DNA of 64,000 nucleotides from Haloarcula sebkhae (GTDB taxonomy: Archaea; Halobacteriota; Halobacteria; Halobacteriales; Haloarculaceae). The translations under genes and the position numbers were made by a program. Below are positions 1-9,445 of the stretch, one piece after another (position 1 is the stretch's first letter; each line of letters starts with the position of its first letter). The notes under the pieces are model-generated. The model was not told the origin of the DNA, searched no databases, and worked only from the letters and a program-made list of their open reading frames with translations. Location of the stretch: NCBI RefSeq assembly GCF_014647415.1, contig NZ_BMPD01000003.1, positions 248,001 through 312,000 of the forward strand, given 5' to 3'.

Positions 1-142
1 CCGACCGGTCAAGTGCTGCGGTCAACGTATCGAGGGACCTAACTCCTTCGACTGCGAGTCCGGCGTCACCAAGTGCGTCGGCCGTCTCGGCGCGCTCGTC
101 GGTGTCCGACTGCGCACAGAGAACGGTCGGCGAATCACTCAT
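1..142 (-). CDS. N-terminus of a sensor/regulator-like protein (partial)
   Basis: Reads from an ATG at 142 and runs off the window after 47 codons with no stop. The fragment starts MSDSPTVLCAQSDTDERAET and alternates a beta-strand with an acidic helix, as in the degenerate receiver-like N-terminus of haloarchaeal multi-sensor or bat-like regulators. No catalytic residue is included, so the class is an inference. It is divergent from the purU gene, with a 129-nt gap. Confidence 0.5.
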   Translation of the reverse strand, partial: MSDSPTVLCAQSDTDERAETADALGDAGLAVEGVRSLDTLTAALDRS

Positions 143-271
143 CACTGCCGTACATACACCGACTGATACACAAAGGGTTGGTGGCCACGCTCGGTGGAAA
201 ACGAAGGCTTTTGCCGTGGGACTGCCGACTCTGCGTCAAATGAATCACGACGCTGTCCGGAGGTGGGTATC

Positions 272-1246
272 GTGACTCGCGATCTGACTGAGATTACGGT
301 CGTCGGTGAGGACGACACGGGCCTCATCGCCGAAGTGACCTCGCTCCTGTTCGAGCGCAGCATCAACATCGAGGACCTCGACCAGGCCGTCCGGGAGGGC
401 GTCTTCCGGATGACCATGCGCGTCGACACGTCCGAGATGGTGACGACGGAGGAGAAACTCCGCGAAGACCTCACCGAACTCGGTGACGGACTCGGCGTCG
501 ACGTGCAGGTCCGGTTCCCCGCCGACCGCGAGACCCAGACCATCGCCGTCCTCGTCACGAAGGAGTCACACTGCCTGGAGGCGCTGTTCGAGGCGTGGGC
601 CAACGGCGACCTCGGGGCCGACATCGAGGTGGTCATCGGGAACCACGACGACCTCGAACCGCTGGCAGACAAGTACGACGTTCCGTTCCACGACATCGGC
701 GACGAGAAGGGGACGCCGGACGAGGACCAACTGCTCGACTTGCTCGCGCAGTACGACGCCGACCTCATCGCGCTGGCCCGGTATATGCGTATCCTCTCGC
801 CCGATGTTGTCTTCCGCTACGAGAGCCGCATCATCAACGTCCACCCGAGCCTGCTGCCCGCCTTCCCCGGCGCGTCGGCGTACATGCAGGCCATTGAGGA
901 GGGCGTCCGCATCGCCGGCGTCACGGCCCACTACGTGACGACGGATCTGGATCAGGGACCAATCATCACCCAGCGCGCGTTCAATGTCCCTGACGATGCC
1001 ACCGAAGAGGAACTCCAGCAGATCGGCCAGCCGCTGGAAGCCGAGGCGCTCATCGAGGCTATCAAGCTCCATCTCAACGACGAAGTGAACGTCCACCGCG
1101 GCCGGACGAAGCTTCGGGACCCCGAGGAGACCTCGGCCCAGCTCGGCGCACCGGAAAAACTCGATCAGTTGAACCCCGACCGTCCCATCGACGGCCTCGG
1201 CGAGTTCGTCGCCGAGGACGACGGTGAGATCGAGGCTGACGACTGA
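272..1246 (+). CDS. purU: Formyltetrahydrofolate deformylase PurU
   Basis: Hydrolyses 10-formyl-THF to THF and formate; in archaea formate can feed the PurP-type step of purine synthesis. The first ~85 residues form an ACT-like regulatory domain (TEITVVGEDDTGLIAEVTSL). The rest is a formyltransferase fold with ARYMRILSP, NVHPSLLPAFPGA and the GVTAHYVTTDLDQGPII block carrying the catalytic Asn/His/Asp. I chose the GTG at 272 because it sits just after AGGTGG and starts directly on the ACT domain; an in-frame GTG at 194 would add 26 poorly conserved residues. The acidic C-terminal tail after ~285 is longer than in bacterial PurU. It is convergent with purC. Confidence 0.88.
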   Translation: MTRDLTEITVVGEDDTGLIAEVTSLLFERSINIEDLDQAVREGVFRMTMRVDTSEMVTTEEKLREDLTELGDGLGVDVQVRFPADRETQTIAVLVTKESHCLEALFEAWANGDLGADIEVVIGNHDDLEPLADKYDVPFHDIGDEKGTPDEDQLLDLLAQYDADLIALARYMRILSPDVVFRYESRIINVHPSLLPAFPGASAYMQAIEEGVRIAGVTAHYVTTDLDQGPIITQRAFNVPDDATEEELQQIGQPLEAEALIEAIKLHLNDEVNVHRGRTKLRDPEETSAQLGAPEKLDQLNPDRPIDGLGEFVAEDDGEIEADD

Positions 1247-1270
1247 AAACGCGCTATCTTTTTAAACCTC

Positions 1271-2305
1271 TCAGAGTTCACCAGCGGCGCTGACGGCATC
1301 GTCGAGCGACGGCGCGTCGAACACGTCGCTGCCGACGTAGGCGTTCGTGCCGGCGCAGTAGAGGTCCCGCGCGACCTGGATTACGTCCTCGTCGAGCGGC
1401 TGCGGCGACTCGTCACAGAGTGCTTTCCAGTCGGCGACGCCCTCAGTGTCGGCCTGCTGTTTGGCCTCGCTTACGGCTTCGACCCACGCGGACTGGGTGC
1501 GCTTGTGGTACTGGCGGATGACCTCCTTCGAGACCTGTTGGCCCTCGTAGGAGAAGCGGTTCTCGTCGAACGTACCGACCACATCGGCTACGCGGATCTC
1601 CCCGTCGTAGTACAGACACTCGATTTTCCCGTCCTCGTGGACGAGGTTGGCCTCGGCGGCCTGCTCGGTGACGATGTGGTTGACCGCACGGGCCAGTTCT
1701 TCGAGGCGATCGATGCTGGCCGTGCCGGCGATCCGGTCGGCTGCCTCCCGGTCGAGGTAGCGGTCTTGCTCCTCGTATTTCGTCGAGAACTCGACGATGG
1801 GCTCGTCGAGGTCGACGACCTCGTCGGGCCAGGTGTCGTAGTCAAGGCCGTGGTCGGCCGGCTCGGTCCGGGACCGAAGTGACGACCCGACACCGACTCG
1901 ATTCCGGAAGACGATCTCCAGCGGGATGAGATAGTTCTCGTCGGCCCCCGCGTGGTAGGCGTCGTAGTCGTAGCTCCCGTCTTCGAAGGGAAGGTCCGGG
2001 ACCTGTGTGAGTTCGATAACCATCTCCTCGGGGGCGGCGTCGGCCGACAGCGCCTCGCCGAGGTCGAGTACCTCGTCGCTGCCGGGGAGCCTGACGCCCT
2101 CGTAGTGTGTCGGGACGTGGTTCTCCTCCAGTAGCTGGAAGTTGTACGCGCCCATCGTACACAGCGACGCGCCCTTGTCGGGGATCTGGTCCGGCATCTT
2201 CCCCCAGTCGAAGACGGAGTAGTCGTCCGTGAACACGAACGCGCCGCGGCCGAGCCCCTCAGCCGTCGCCGGTTCGTCCACGCGGAATTCCTTGACGCTC
2301 GTCAT
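1271..2305 (-). CDS. purC: SAICAR synthetase PurC
   Basis: Phosphoribosylaminoimidazole-succinocarboxamide synthase joins CAIR and aspartate with ATP in purine synthesis. The N-terminus has the [23 protein letters not shown] signature of the family, and residues near 130 ([16 protein letters not shown]) match the nucleotide/CAIR-binding part. At 344 aa it is the long haloarchaeal form. ATG at 2305 (MTSVKEFRV) is preferred to a start nine codons upstream because it begins on the first conserved strand. It lies tail to tail with purU with only 24 nt between them, so both neighbours serve one-carbon/purine metabolism. Confidence 0.9.
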   Translation of the reverse strand: MTSVKEFRVDEPATAEGLGRGAFVFTDDYSVFDWGKMPDQIPDKGASLCTMGAYNFQLLEENHVPTHYEGVRLPGSDEVLDLGEALSADAAPEEMVIELTQVPDLPFEDGSYDYDAYHAGADENYLIPLEIVFRNRVGVGSSLRSRTEPADHGLDYDTWPDEVVDLDEPIVEFSTKYEEQDRYLDREAADRIAGTASIDRLEELARAVNHIVTEQAAEANLVHEDGKIECLYYDGEIRVADVVGTFDENRFSYEGQQVSKEVIRQYHKRTQSAWVEAVSEAKQQADTEGVADWKALCDESPQPLDEDVIQVARDLYCAGTNAYVGSDVFDAPSLDDAVSAAGEL

Positions 2306-2467
2306 TGTGCCCGCCTTTCGGGCCGGGGACAAAGACGTTTCTCATACTGTTGGCTGTAACTATTGTAAGATATTCGCGGTAGCGAAATTCTTTCCAGACT
2401 TACAGCCGGCAGTATCACTCGCGCTCGGAAGGCAACGTTTTCTGTCGGGCTGTCGACTGACCGTCTG

Positions 2468-3484
2468 ATGGCTTCCAGTCTGTTGGTCGAGGCCGCGATC
2501 ATCGTCGCCGCGACGGTCGCGATCTGGAAAGGAAGCGACTGGCTCGAAGCATCGAGTGAACGGCTCGCGACGTACTACGGTCTCCCGGAAGTCGTTCAGG
2601 GCGCGATTATCGTTGCCGTCGGATCGAGTTTTCCGGAGCTTGCGACCGTCGTCGTCGCGGCACTTGGCGGGTCGATGCCGCTTGGCGTCGGCGCAATCGT
2701 CGGTTCAGCGATATTCAACGTCCTCGTCATCCCCGCAGCCGCGGGCGTCGCGACCGATGACGAACTCGAATCGAGTCGGACGCTCGTCTACAAGGAGGCG
2801 CAGTTCTATATGCTTGCCGTCTCAGTCCTGCTCATCACGATGGCGCTTGCGGTCATCTACTACCCCGGTGAGGCGACGCTCACGGGCGTCATCACGCGGC
2901 CGCTGGCGGCGATTCCGCTCGCGCTCTACGGGCTGTACGTCTTCATCCAGTACCAGGACACAGCTGACCACGATCCGGGAGACGACTGGACCGCCGGCAT
3001 CTCTGTCGGGCGGCAGTGGCTCTTCCTCCTGCTGGGCCTGGCTGTCATTCTCGTGGCTGTGGAAAACCTCGTCCACGCCGTCAGGGTCATCGGTCGGGCC
3101 GCCGGCGTTCAGGAGTTCCTGCTCGGCGTGACGATTCTGGCGGCAGCGACGAGCCTCCCCGACACGCTCGTCAGTGTCAGAGCAGCCCGCGACGACCGCG
3201 GGGTCACGTCGCTCGCGAACGTTCTTGGGTCGAACACGTTCGACTTGCTCGTCGCCATCCCGCTTGGCGTTCTCATTGCAGGCACGTGGACCGTCGACTT
3301 CGCGATGGCCGTGCCGATGTTCGGCGTCCTGACCGGGGCGACGATTCTCCTGTTTACTGTTCTCCGGACCGACCTCGTGTTGAGCGAACCCGAATCCTAT
3401 GCGTTACTCGGCGCATACGCGGCTTTCGTCGCCTGGGTTATCATCGAGACTGCAGGCTGGGTCGGCGGCGTATTGCCGACTTGA
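2468..3484 (+). CDS. Sodium/calcium exchanger family protein
   Basis: Integral membrane antiporter of the CaCA superfamily, 338 aa with about ten hydrophobic segments. It shows the two inverted alpha-repeats: GSSFPELATVVVAAL near residue 52 and AAATSLPDTLVSVRAA near 222, each with the acidic ion-binding residue after the S-x-P turn, followed by GSAIFNVLV and GSNTFDLLV. Family knowledge says such proteins exchange Na+ for Ca2+; the ion used here cannot be read from sequence. It starts at ATG 2468 and is monocistronic. Confidence 0.85.
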   Translation: MASSLLVEAAIIVAATVAIWKGSDWLEASSERLATYYGLPEVVQGAIIVAVGSSFPELATVVVAALGGSMPLGVGAIVGSAIFNVLVIPAAAGVATDDELESSRTLVYKEAQFYMLAVSVLLITMALAVIYYPGEATLTGVITRPLAAIPLALYGLYVFIQYQDTADHDPGDDWTAGISVGRQWLFLLLGLAVILVAVENLVHAVRVIGRAAGVQEFLLGVTILAAATSLPDTLVSVRAARDDRGVTSLANVLGSNTFDLLVAIPLGVLIAGTWTVDFAMAVPMFGVLTGATILLFTVLRTDLVLSEPESYALLGAYAAFVAWVIIETAGWVGGVLPT

Positions 3485-3589
3485 TGGGCAACTGCAGTCG
3501 CTTGTGTGCCGGAACACGGGGACCTGTCGACCTTGTGGACCATGTGCGTACCCATACGTTTTTGACCGTTCTTTCCCTCCTGTCCAGCA

Positions 3590-4942
3590 ATGCCGGACGT
3601 CCCAGAGACCGTCGGTACTCCGGACGGTTCCACCGAGTTCGAGCACCGTCCGACGACTGACCAGTCGTTCGAGAACGCGCTCGCCAAGGCGAGAAACGGG
3701 ACGCGACTGACAGTCGACGACGCCGTCGAACTCTTGACCACGGGCACCGATCGGGACGGCATCGACCACGACCGGAAAGAGCAGGTGCTCGAAGCGGCTG
3801 ACCGACGCCGGGCGGAGGTCGTCGGCGACGAGGTCACCTTCGTCGCGAACCTCAACAACAACGTCACGACGGCCTGCAACACGGGCTGTCTGTTCTGTAA
3901 TTTCAAGGACCGCTCTGAGCAGTTCCGGAGCGACTATCAGGAGGACCATGGCGGCTTCACCAAGACACCGAGTGAATCCCGAAAAATCGTACAGGACGCC
4001 CTCGACCGGGGCATCTACGAGGTCTGTTCGGTGTCGGGACTCCACCCCGCCCTCGCGCTGGACGACGAACACAGAGAGATACTGGAGACGAGCGATCGTG
4101 GGGACCTGAACTACCGCTCGCCCGACGAGTACGAGAAAGACCCAGCTACCTACTGCGAGCAACTCAGCGCGATGAACGTCGGCGATGTCCACCTCCACTC
4201 GATGACGCCAGAAGAGGCCTATCACGCCCGCCGCGGCACCGACTGGTCCTACGAGGAGGTGTTCGGCCGACTGCAAGACGCCGGCCTCGACAGCGTTCCG
4301 GGTACGGCTGCAGAGATCCTCGTCGACGAGGTCCGTGACGTCATCTGTCCGGGGAAGATCCGCACCGACGAGTGGCTCGAAGCCATGGAGGCGGCCGCAT
4401 CGGTCGGCCTCGACATGACCTCGACGATGATGTACGGCCACGTCGAGAACGAGCGCCACCGCGCGCTGCACCTGCAGCGCATCCGCGACCTGCAGGACCG
4501 GACCGGGGCGATCACGGAGTTCGTCCCGCTATCATTCGTTCACGAGGAGACGCCGCTGTACGAGCGTGGCATGGTCGACGGTGGCGCGACCATCGATGAG
4601 GACGAACTGCTGATCGCCGTCTCACGGCTCTTCCTCGACAACGTCGACCACATCCAGGCCTCGTGGGTCAAATACGGCGACACGCAAGGGCTGAAGATGC
4701 TCACCTGCGGTGCGGATGACTTCATGGGGACTATTCTCTCCGAGGAGATCACCAAACGTGCCGGCGGCGACTACGGCGAGTTCCGTTCGTTTCAGGAGTA
4801 CGCCGATATGATCACTGCCATCGGCCGCACGCCCGTCGAGCGATCGACGGACTACGAACAGCGCCGCGTCATCGATCCCGACGCCGACGTACTCGGCCCG
4901 CAACTCGGGCCACAGGCTGACGGAACGCCGTTGCTTGAGTAA
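3590..4942 (+). CDS. cofH: FO synthase subunit 2 CofH
   Basis: Radical-SAM enzyme that couples tyrosine to the ribityl-uracil substrate in making FO, the deazaflavin core of coenzyme F420. The cluster-binding motif CNTGCLFC (C96, C100, C103) lies after an N-terminal helical region, and the barrel ends with the NHIQASW-like stretch VDHIQASWVKYG typical of CofH/MqnC. 450 aa, full length. It is convergent with cofG, its partner subunit, 200 bp away. The first ~70 residues are variable, so the ATG at 3590 is likely but not proven. Confidence 0.92.
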   Translation: MPDVPETVGTPDGSTEFEHRPTTDQSFENALAKARNGTRLTVDDAVELLTTGTDRDGIDHDRKEQVLEAADRRRAEVVGDEVTFVANLNNNVTTACNTGCLFCNFKDRSEQFRSDYQEDHGGFTKTPSESRKIVQDALDRGIYEVCSVSGLHPALALDDEHREILETSDRGDLNYRSPDEYEKDPATYCEQLSAMNVGDVHLHSMTPEEAYHARRGTDWSYEEVFGRLQDAGLDSVPGTAAEILVDEVRDVICPGKIRTDEWLEAMEAAASVGLDMTSTMMYGHVENERHRALHLQRIRDLQDRTGAITEFVPLSFVHEETPLYERGMVDGGATIDEDELLIAVSRLFLDNVDHIQASWVKYGDTQGLKMLTCGADDFMGTILSEEITKRAGGDYGEFRSFQEYADMITAIGRTPVERSTDYEQRRVIDPDADVLGPQLGPQADGTPLLE

Positions 4943-4949
4943 AGTAGTG

Positions 4950-4976
4950 GACCACGGCTGGGCACTGGCCGTGGTC
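4950..4976. terminator. Hairpin after cofH
   Basis: A 9-bp perfect stem (GACCACGGC with GCCGTGGTC) around a 9-nt loop starts 8 nt after the cofH stop. It has no T-run on the plus side, so termination is an inference from position between convergent genes. Confidence 0.4.
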
Positions 4977-5143
4977 AACGTGGTAGAGTATTTCGCCTGG
5001 CACTGCTGTCAGAGGCACGCCCAGGCATGATACATATTGGTCCGCCAGCGTTTGTGTAGATATCGCCTAGGCGACTAGGTGATTGATGTCCGGTGTCTGT
5101 TCTGGCCGTGCTGACCGTTCCCCTGAGGGGCTGATCACCAGTT

Positions 5144-6250
5144 TCACAGCGTCACTGGATTCACACCCCGGTCCAGTATCGACCGGAACCGCTCGCCAGC
5201 CTCGTCGTCAGCCTCGATGGCCGCCTCGATGGGCTTCGAGAGCCAGCCGTCGTCGACGAACCGGTCGTAGACGGGCAGCCGTTCCGTCAGTGGTACCTCG
5301 GCGGCGTCGGCGACAGCCGTCAGTTCCTGCAGCGCGGGCCACTCGTACTCGGGGTTGATGTGGTCAACCGTGACCGGGGAGACGCCGCCCAGGTCGTCGA
5401 TGCCGCAGTCGGTCAGGTCGCGGGCGGGCGCGAGGTTCGGGGGGACCTGTACGGACACCTCCTCGGGAAGCGCCGCGCGGGCCATCGCCGTCACCCGGCG
5501 CATCGTCGCCAGATCGGGAGAGCCGCCCTGCCAGCGCTCGTTCTCGACGACGGGCTGGACGATGACTTCCTGGATGTGACCGTAGCGTTCGTGCATCTCG
5601 CGGATGGCGAGCAAGCTCTCGGCGCGGTGGTGCCAGTCCTCGCCGATACCGACGAGGATACCGGTCGTGAACGGCACGCCCAGTTCGCCGGCCACCCGGA
5701 GGGTATTGAGTCGCTGACCGGGACTTTTGGCTCGCGGGCCGCCGTGGGCCTGTACGGTCGTGGTCGTCTCTAGCATCACGCCCATCGAGGCGTTCAGGTC
5801 GGCGACGTGGGCCATCTGCTCGCGTGTCTGATCGCCCGGATTCGCGTGCGGGAGCAATCCCTCTTCAAGGGCGATTTCGCAGGCTTCCCGGAGGTATTCG
5901 TGGATGGAGTCGTGGCCCCACTCGGCAAGCTGGTCGTGGATCGCTGTGTAGCGGTCGTCCGGATCGTCGCCGAAGGTGAACAGCGCCTCGGTACAGCCGG
6001 CGTCGGCCCCGCGACGGCAGGTCTCGCGGATCTCCTCGGGGTCCATCAGCTCCGCCTGCCCCGGCGGGTCGTAGTACGTGCAGTAGGTGCAGGTGTATCG
6101 GCAGGCGGTCGTCAGCGGCAGGAACACGTTCCGGCAATAGGACAGCGCCGACGCGGCCTCGACGTCTTCGGGCATCACCGACAGCAGTCGCTCGATGTCG
6201 GCGTCCGGGATCTCGATAGCGACGTCATACGCGTCCGTGCCGGGTATCAC
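5144..6250 (-). CDS. cofG: FO synthase subunit 1 CofG
   Basis: Radical-SAM partner of CofH in FO (F420 precursor) synthesis. The cluster motif CRYTCTYC (C50, C54, C57 from the chosen start) follows LSYCRNVFLPLTTA; the GIGEDWHHRAESL and EVIVQPV blocks are typical of CofG. I prefer GTG at 6250 (MIPGTDAYDV): the longer frame begins with TTG at 6277, and a TTTTTG box about 28 nt upstream of 6250 would suit a leaderless transcript. It is the last gene of a minus-strand series cofC-htrI-sopI-cofG. Confidence 0.88.
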   Translation of the reverse strand: MIPGTDAYDVAIEIPDADIERLLSVMPEDVEAASALSYCRNVFLPLTTACRYTCTYCTYYDPPGQAELMDPEEIRETCRRGADAGCTEALFTFGDDPDDRYTAIHDQLAEWGHDSIHEYLREACEIALEEGLLPHANPGDQTREQMAHVADLNASMGVMLETTTTVQAHGGPRAKSPGQRLNTLRVAGELGVPFTTGILVGIGEDWHHRAESLLAIREMHERYGHIQEVIVQPVVENERWQGGSPDLATMRRVTAMARAALPEEVSVQVPPNLAPARDLTDCGIDDLGGVSPVTVDHINPEYEWPALQELTAVADAAEVPLTERLPVYDRFVDDGWLSKPIEAAIEADDEAGERFRSILDRGVNPVTL

Positions 6251-6438
6251 GTCCCGGGGTGTGCACCCCACGAACAAAAACCTTCAGTCGTGTGTGATGG
6301 CCTGTGCCAGTAGTTGTGGACGGTCGAAACTGGCCACACGACAACAGAACCAGTGTGTCGCTACACGCCGGTCGCCTGTGAACCGTTATCCGCTCCGAAG
6401 TACCGCGTGATCGACGATACTTCGGTGGTCGTTGCTGC

Positions 6439-7149
6439 TCAGTCCGCCGGCGTTACTGTGGCGTCGCCCGAATCCCGAAGCAGTTTTGTGGCGAACACCT
6501 GCCGTCGGGCGTAGAAGAAGTACACGTAGGGGACCTTCGCCAGCAGGTCGAGGAACGCGTAGGTGATGCTGACACCGACGTAGGTCGCGAATCCAAGTCC
6601 TTCGGGGCCGGCAAGCCAGACGAGCGGATACGCGATCCACAGCAGTCCGACGTGGTTCTTGAGGAGGCTAAACAGGCCGATACGCTGTGGGTCGTCCGGA
6701 ACCGAGCGCGGGAAGACGAGGTACAGGTAGGCAAACAGCAAGACGTGGAACACTGCCGAGACGCCGAACAGTGCCCATTTCAGTGTCCCAGCAGCGACGA
6801 CCGCTCCGACGCCTGCAAGTATCATCAGGGCGTCCGCCGCCATGACCCCGAAAATCGCGCGTCGCGACGCGCCGGCAGTATACCCGATAAACCCGACCAG
6901 CAGCGGCGTCGTCACCACCCAGTCGAGATATCGGAACCCAACGAGTGTCGTCTCGCCGATGGTTACGGTACCAATACCGAACGCCATGGCGACGTACGAG
7001 AGCCCCGCAACCCCGGGTATAAGCGCCAATGCCGCCAGAACCGACCGCTCGTCGGGCCCCTCAAGCGACGCATAGAGGAACCCGACGATGGCGACACCGA
7101 CCGCAAAGCCCGCGGCGGTTATCCCGTACACGACTGAAACAGCGTCCAT
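6439..7149 (-). CDS. sopI: Sensory rhodopsin I
   Basis: Seven-helix retinal protein that, with HtrI, steers phototaxis. 236 aa with retinal Lys205 in DLLAKVPYVYFF, D76 in RYLDWVVTTP and H166 in LLKNHVGLLW, the same positions as in Halobacterium SRI from memory of that family. IGLFSLLKNH and GTLKWALFGVSAVFH are SRI hallmarks that separate it from SRII and ion pumps. Its ATG overlaps the htrI stop by one base (TGATG on the minus strand), so the pair is co-translated. Assigning it to SRI is firm; the light response is inference. Confidence 0.95.
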   Translation of the reverse strand: MDAVSVVYGITAAGFAVGVAIVGFLYASLEGPDERSVLAALALIPGVAGLSYVAMAFGIGTVTIGETTLVGFRYLDWVVTTPLLVGFIGYTAGASRRAIFGVMAADALMILAGVGAVVAAGTLKWALFGVSAVFHVLLFAYLYLVFPRSVPDDPQRIGLFSLLKNHVGLLWIAYPLVWLAGPEGLGFATYVGVSITYAFLDLLAKVPYVYFFYARRQVFATKLLRDSGDATVTPAD

Positions 7150-8735
7150 CAGTCGTCACCTCCAATTGACGGCGACCCTACGGCGCGCGTCTGGCTTGCC
7201 GCTGTGGTATCTGTGTTCACAGTAAACAGTCGAACTCGAGATTCGAGGTCGTCGACCGCGGTTTCGCGGAAGGAATCGAGCGAGTCGGAGATCGACTTGA
7301 CAACGTCCCGCTGTCGACGGATCTGTGTCGACATTTCTTCGGCAGTCGTCGCTGTCTCCGCGCTTGCTTCAGTGACAACCTCTATAGAGTCGGCCGTCGC
7401 TTGAACGGTATCAGCCTGCTCCGAGGTAGTCTGTCGCATCTCCTCGATGGATGCCGAGATGTCGTCGACGGCTTCCGCGATTGTCGCAATTTCCGACAGG
7501 GCCGACTCGACAGTCTCAGCCCCGGTGTCGACTCGCGTTTCCGTCGCCCGTATCGAGGCGGTCACCTCTTCTGTCTGCTCAGACACCTCAGCGATGACCG
7601 TTGCTATCTCGTCAGCTCGTGACTGTGTCTCTTCAGCCAGTGACTTGACTTCGTCTGCAACGACGCTGAACCCGTTCCCGTCCGCACCGCTGCCCTGTCC
7701 ACCAGCGCGAGCGGCCTCTATCGACGCGTTCAGCGCCAGCATATTCGTCTGCTCTGCAATCTCGGAGATGATGTCCGCAATGTCGGTGATTTCTGCCATT
7801 CGCTGCTGGAGGGTTTCGACCTGTGTGACAGCGTCAGCTGCATCAGCCTGTATCTGGTCCATCTCCGTCAGGGCAGTCTCAGAAGCCGTTCGAGCGTCGT
7901 TGCTGGCCTCCTCGACCTCACGGCTCCGGTCTGCGAGGTCGTCAATTGTCGCGGCGATTTCCTCTGCTGATGCGCTCACGTCTTGAATATCGACTGCAGC
8001 CGATTCGAGCTTCGTCTGCTGGTCGGTTGCTTGCGTCTGGATATCGGCGACGGTTTCGACAGCCGCGTCGACCTCCTGTTGCACCTGTTGACTCGTTTCG
8101 GTTATCTCGTCAGTTTCGGTCGTGATACGCTCCGAAACGGCGGTGACGGTCTCGATTATTTCCTGTAGCTCATCCATCATCCTATTGAAGGACTGGCCGA
8201 CGGTTTCCATCGCCTCATACTCAGTGGCTACATCGACACGCTGCGTGAGATCGCCGTCTGCAGCATCTGCCATGACTGTCCCGTACTCTGTTGCAATCTC
8301 TTGGTAGGCTGTGGCGAGTTCCCTTGCTTCCTCCTCAGCGGCCTCTGCTTCGGCCTGTGCCTCGTTTGCGTCAATCTGTGCCTGTTCGAGGTCTGCTCTC
8401 GCAGCCTCCATCTCTGATAGTCGGTCGCGCAACGATACGCGCATCTGTTCGATGGAGTCAGCAAGGTCCCCGAACTCGTCGGTACGTGTCGAGTCGATTT
8501 CGGTATCGAGGTCCCCGTCTGCCACCCGCTGTGTCTGTGCTGATAACTCGGTGATGCTGGCAACCGTTTCGGCTGCGTTGATTGAGCCAAGTGTCAGTAA
8601 GCCGGCGATGCCGGCGACGACTGTCGATGCAACATCTTGTGTTACCACCCCAACAGTGATAAGCAGGGTAGCCGTTGCGATGTATCCGACACCGAGCTTG
8701 GCCCCATAGCTCTGCTTGACACTAGAAACAGTCAC
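7149..8735 (-). CDS. htrI: Sensory rhodopsin I transducer HtrI
   Basis: Methyl-accepting transducer that receives the signal of sensory rhodopsin I and controls CheA. Two transmembrane helices (about 14-32 and 35-53) with almost no extracellular loop, HAMP domains near 55-105 and 145-195, then the MCP coiled coil with the conserved hairpin at about 321-370 (EIAEQTNMLALNASIEAARA). The lack of a periplasmic sensor domain fits a rhodopsin-coupled transducer; 528 aa is the usual HtrI size. Start is GTG at 8735, with a TTTACATTTA box about 30 nt upstream, pointing to a leaderless message. Confidence 0.93.
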   Translation of the reverse strand: MTVSSVKQSYGAKLGVGYIATATLLITVGVVTQDVASTVVAGIAGLLTLGSINAAETVASITELSAQTQRVADGDLDTEIDSTRTDEFGDLADSIEQMRVSLRDRLSEMEAARADLEQAQIDANEAQAEAEAAEEEARELATAYQEIATEYGTVMADAADGDLTQRVDVATEYEAMETVGQSFNRMMDELQEIIETVTAVSERITTETDEITETSQQVQQEVDAAVETVADIQTQATDQQTKLESAAVDIQDVSASAEEIAATIDDLADRSREVEEASNDARTASETALTEMDQIQADAADAVTQVETLQQRMAEITDIADIISEIAEQTNMLALNASIEAARAGGQGSGADGNGFSVVADEVKSLAEETQSRADEIATVIAEVSEQTEEVTASIRATETRVDTGAETVESALSEIATIAEAVDDISASIEEMRQTTSEQADTVQATADSIEVVTEASAETATTAEEMSTQIRRQRDVVKSISDSLDSFRETAVDDLESRVRLFTVNTDTTAASQTRAVGSPSIGGDD

Positions 8736-8757
8736 ATATGGATAGTAGTCTGCAACT

Positions 8758-8794
8758 ACCTAAATGTAAACTCGGAAGTATCAGTACTGATACT
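8758..8794 (-). promoter_or_regulatory. htrI-sopI promoter with 18-bp palindrome
   Basis: On the minus strand a TATA-like TTTACATTTA lies about 30 nt before the htrI GTG. Directly upstream of it, 8777-8794 reads AGTATCAGTACTGATACT, a perfect 18-bp palindrome, in the place where haloarchaeal upstream activator sites sit. It could instead be a hairpin ending the cofC transcript, whose stop is at 8819. Confidence 0.5.
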
Positions 8795-8818
8795 AGAGCA
8801 ATTGGCTTCTAGATGAAA

Positions 8819-9445
8819 CTACCGACATCGCTGCACGTCGACCCGCCCATCGGCGGCTGTCAGCTCGAACCCTGACTGTTCGAGCCAGTCCGCGGCCGCA
8901 CCGTCGCTGTGTAGCAGCACCTCAGCGAGGTCGCCCGGTTCATCGATGTCGGTCGCGAGCCGCCGAGAGTCGACTTCGGCAACGCTGGCTCCCAGGTCCT
9001 GAGCGTTTTCGCGGTGGTCACGAATAGATGCGCCGTGGTAGTCGACCCTGAATTCGGGGTGTCGGCAGACGAAGGCGTTCGTCCCGCCACCTAGACCGGG
9101 GGCCAGCACGACGTCGGCGTCGGGGGCAAGCAGTCGCTCGATGCTTTTCGGCGTTACGAGCGGCAGATCTGCCATCACGACGGCAAGAGCTTCGTCGCCG
9201 TTAGTCACTGTCGACGCGAGCAGGTCGTTGACGAGCGGGTCGAGCCTACGGTCGTCGACAGTGACCGGCACGGCACAGTCGAGTGGTGCTGTCGAGATGA
9301 CTTCAGGTTCGTGGCCCGCCGCTGTCACCGCGTCGACGACGTCTGCAAGCATCGCTTCGGCAAAATCACGGCGCTCGTCGGGAGAAAGAACGGATGCAAG
9401 TCGCGTTTTGGGGTCAGACCCCGAGACGGGGACGACGAGACGCAT
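8819..9445 (-). CDS. cofC: 2-phospho-L-lactate guanylyltransferase CofC
   Basis: Activates phospholactate (or a related C3 acid) with GTP for attachment to FO in F420 synthesis. The MobA-like nucleotidyl fold starts with MRLVVPVSGSDPKTRLASVL, with the Lys/Arg pair of the GTP loop, then VVMADLPLVTP and LAPGLGGGTNAF. 208 aa, full length. Its ATG overlaps the stop of the upstream secreted-protein gene by one base, so it should be translated from the cetZ1 transcript. Downstream come htrI-sopI and then cofG. Confidence 0.9.
   Translation of the reverse strand: MRLVVPVSGSDPKTRLASVLSPDERRDFAEAMLADVVDAVTAAGHEPEVISTAPLDCAVPVTVDDRRLDPLVNDLLASTVTNGDEALAVVMADLPLVTPKSIERLLAPDADVVLAPGLGGGTNAFVCRHPEFRVDYHGASIRDHRENAQDLGASVAEVDSRRLATDIDEPGDLAEVLLHSDGAAADWLEQSGFELTAADGRVDVQRCR

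Noticed and set aside
142-768. Long minus-strand frame across purU
   Set aside because: Ser/Arg-rich translation and full overlap with the well-matched purU gene mark it as a shadow frame.
1505-1882. Plus-strand frame of 125 codons inside purC
   Set aside because: Antisense shadow of a conserved enzyme; no start signal or own domain.
3404-4471. 355-codon minus-strand frame over cofH
   Set aside because: GC-rich antisense frames stay open by codon bias; the plus strand carries intact CofH motifs.
7149-8735. CRISPR or tandem repeats in the repetitive-looking htrI region
   Set aside because: The repetition is heptad coding for the coiled-coil MCP domain; no spaced identical repeats occur.
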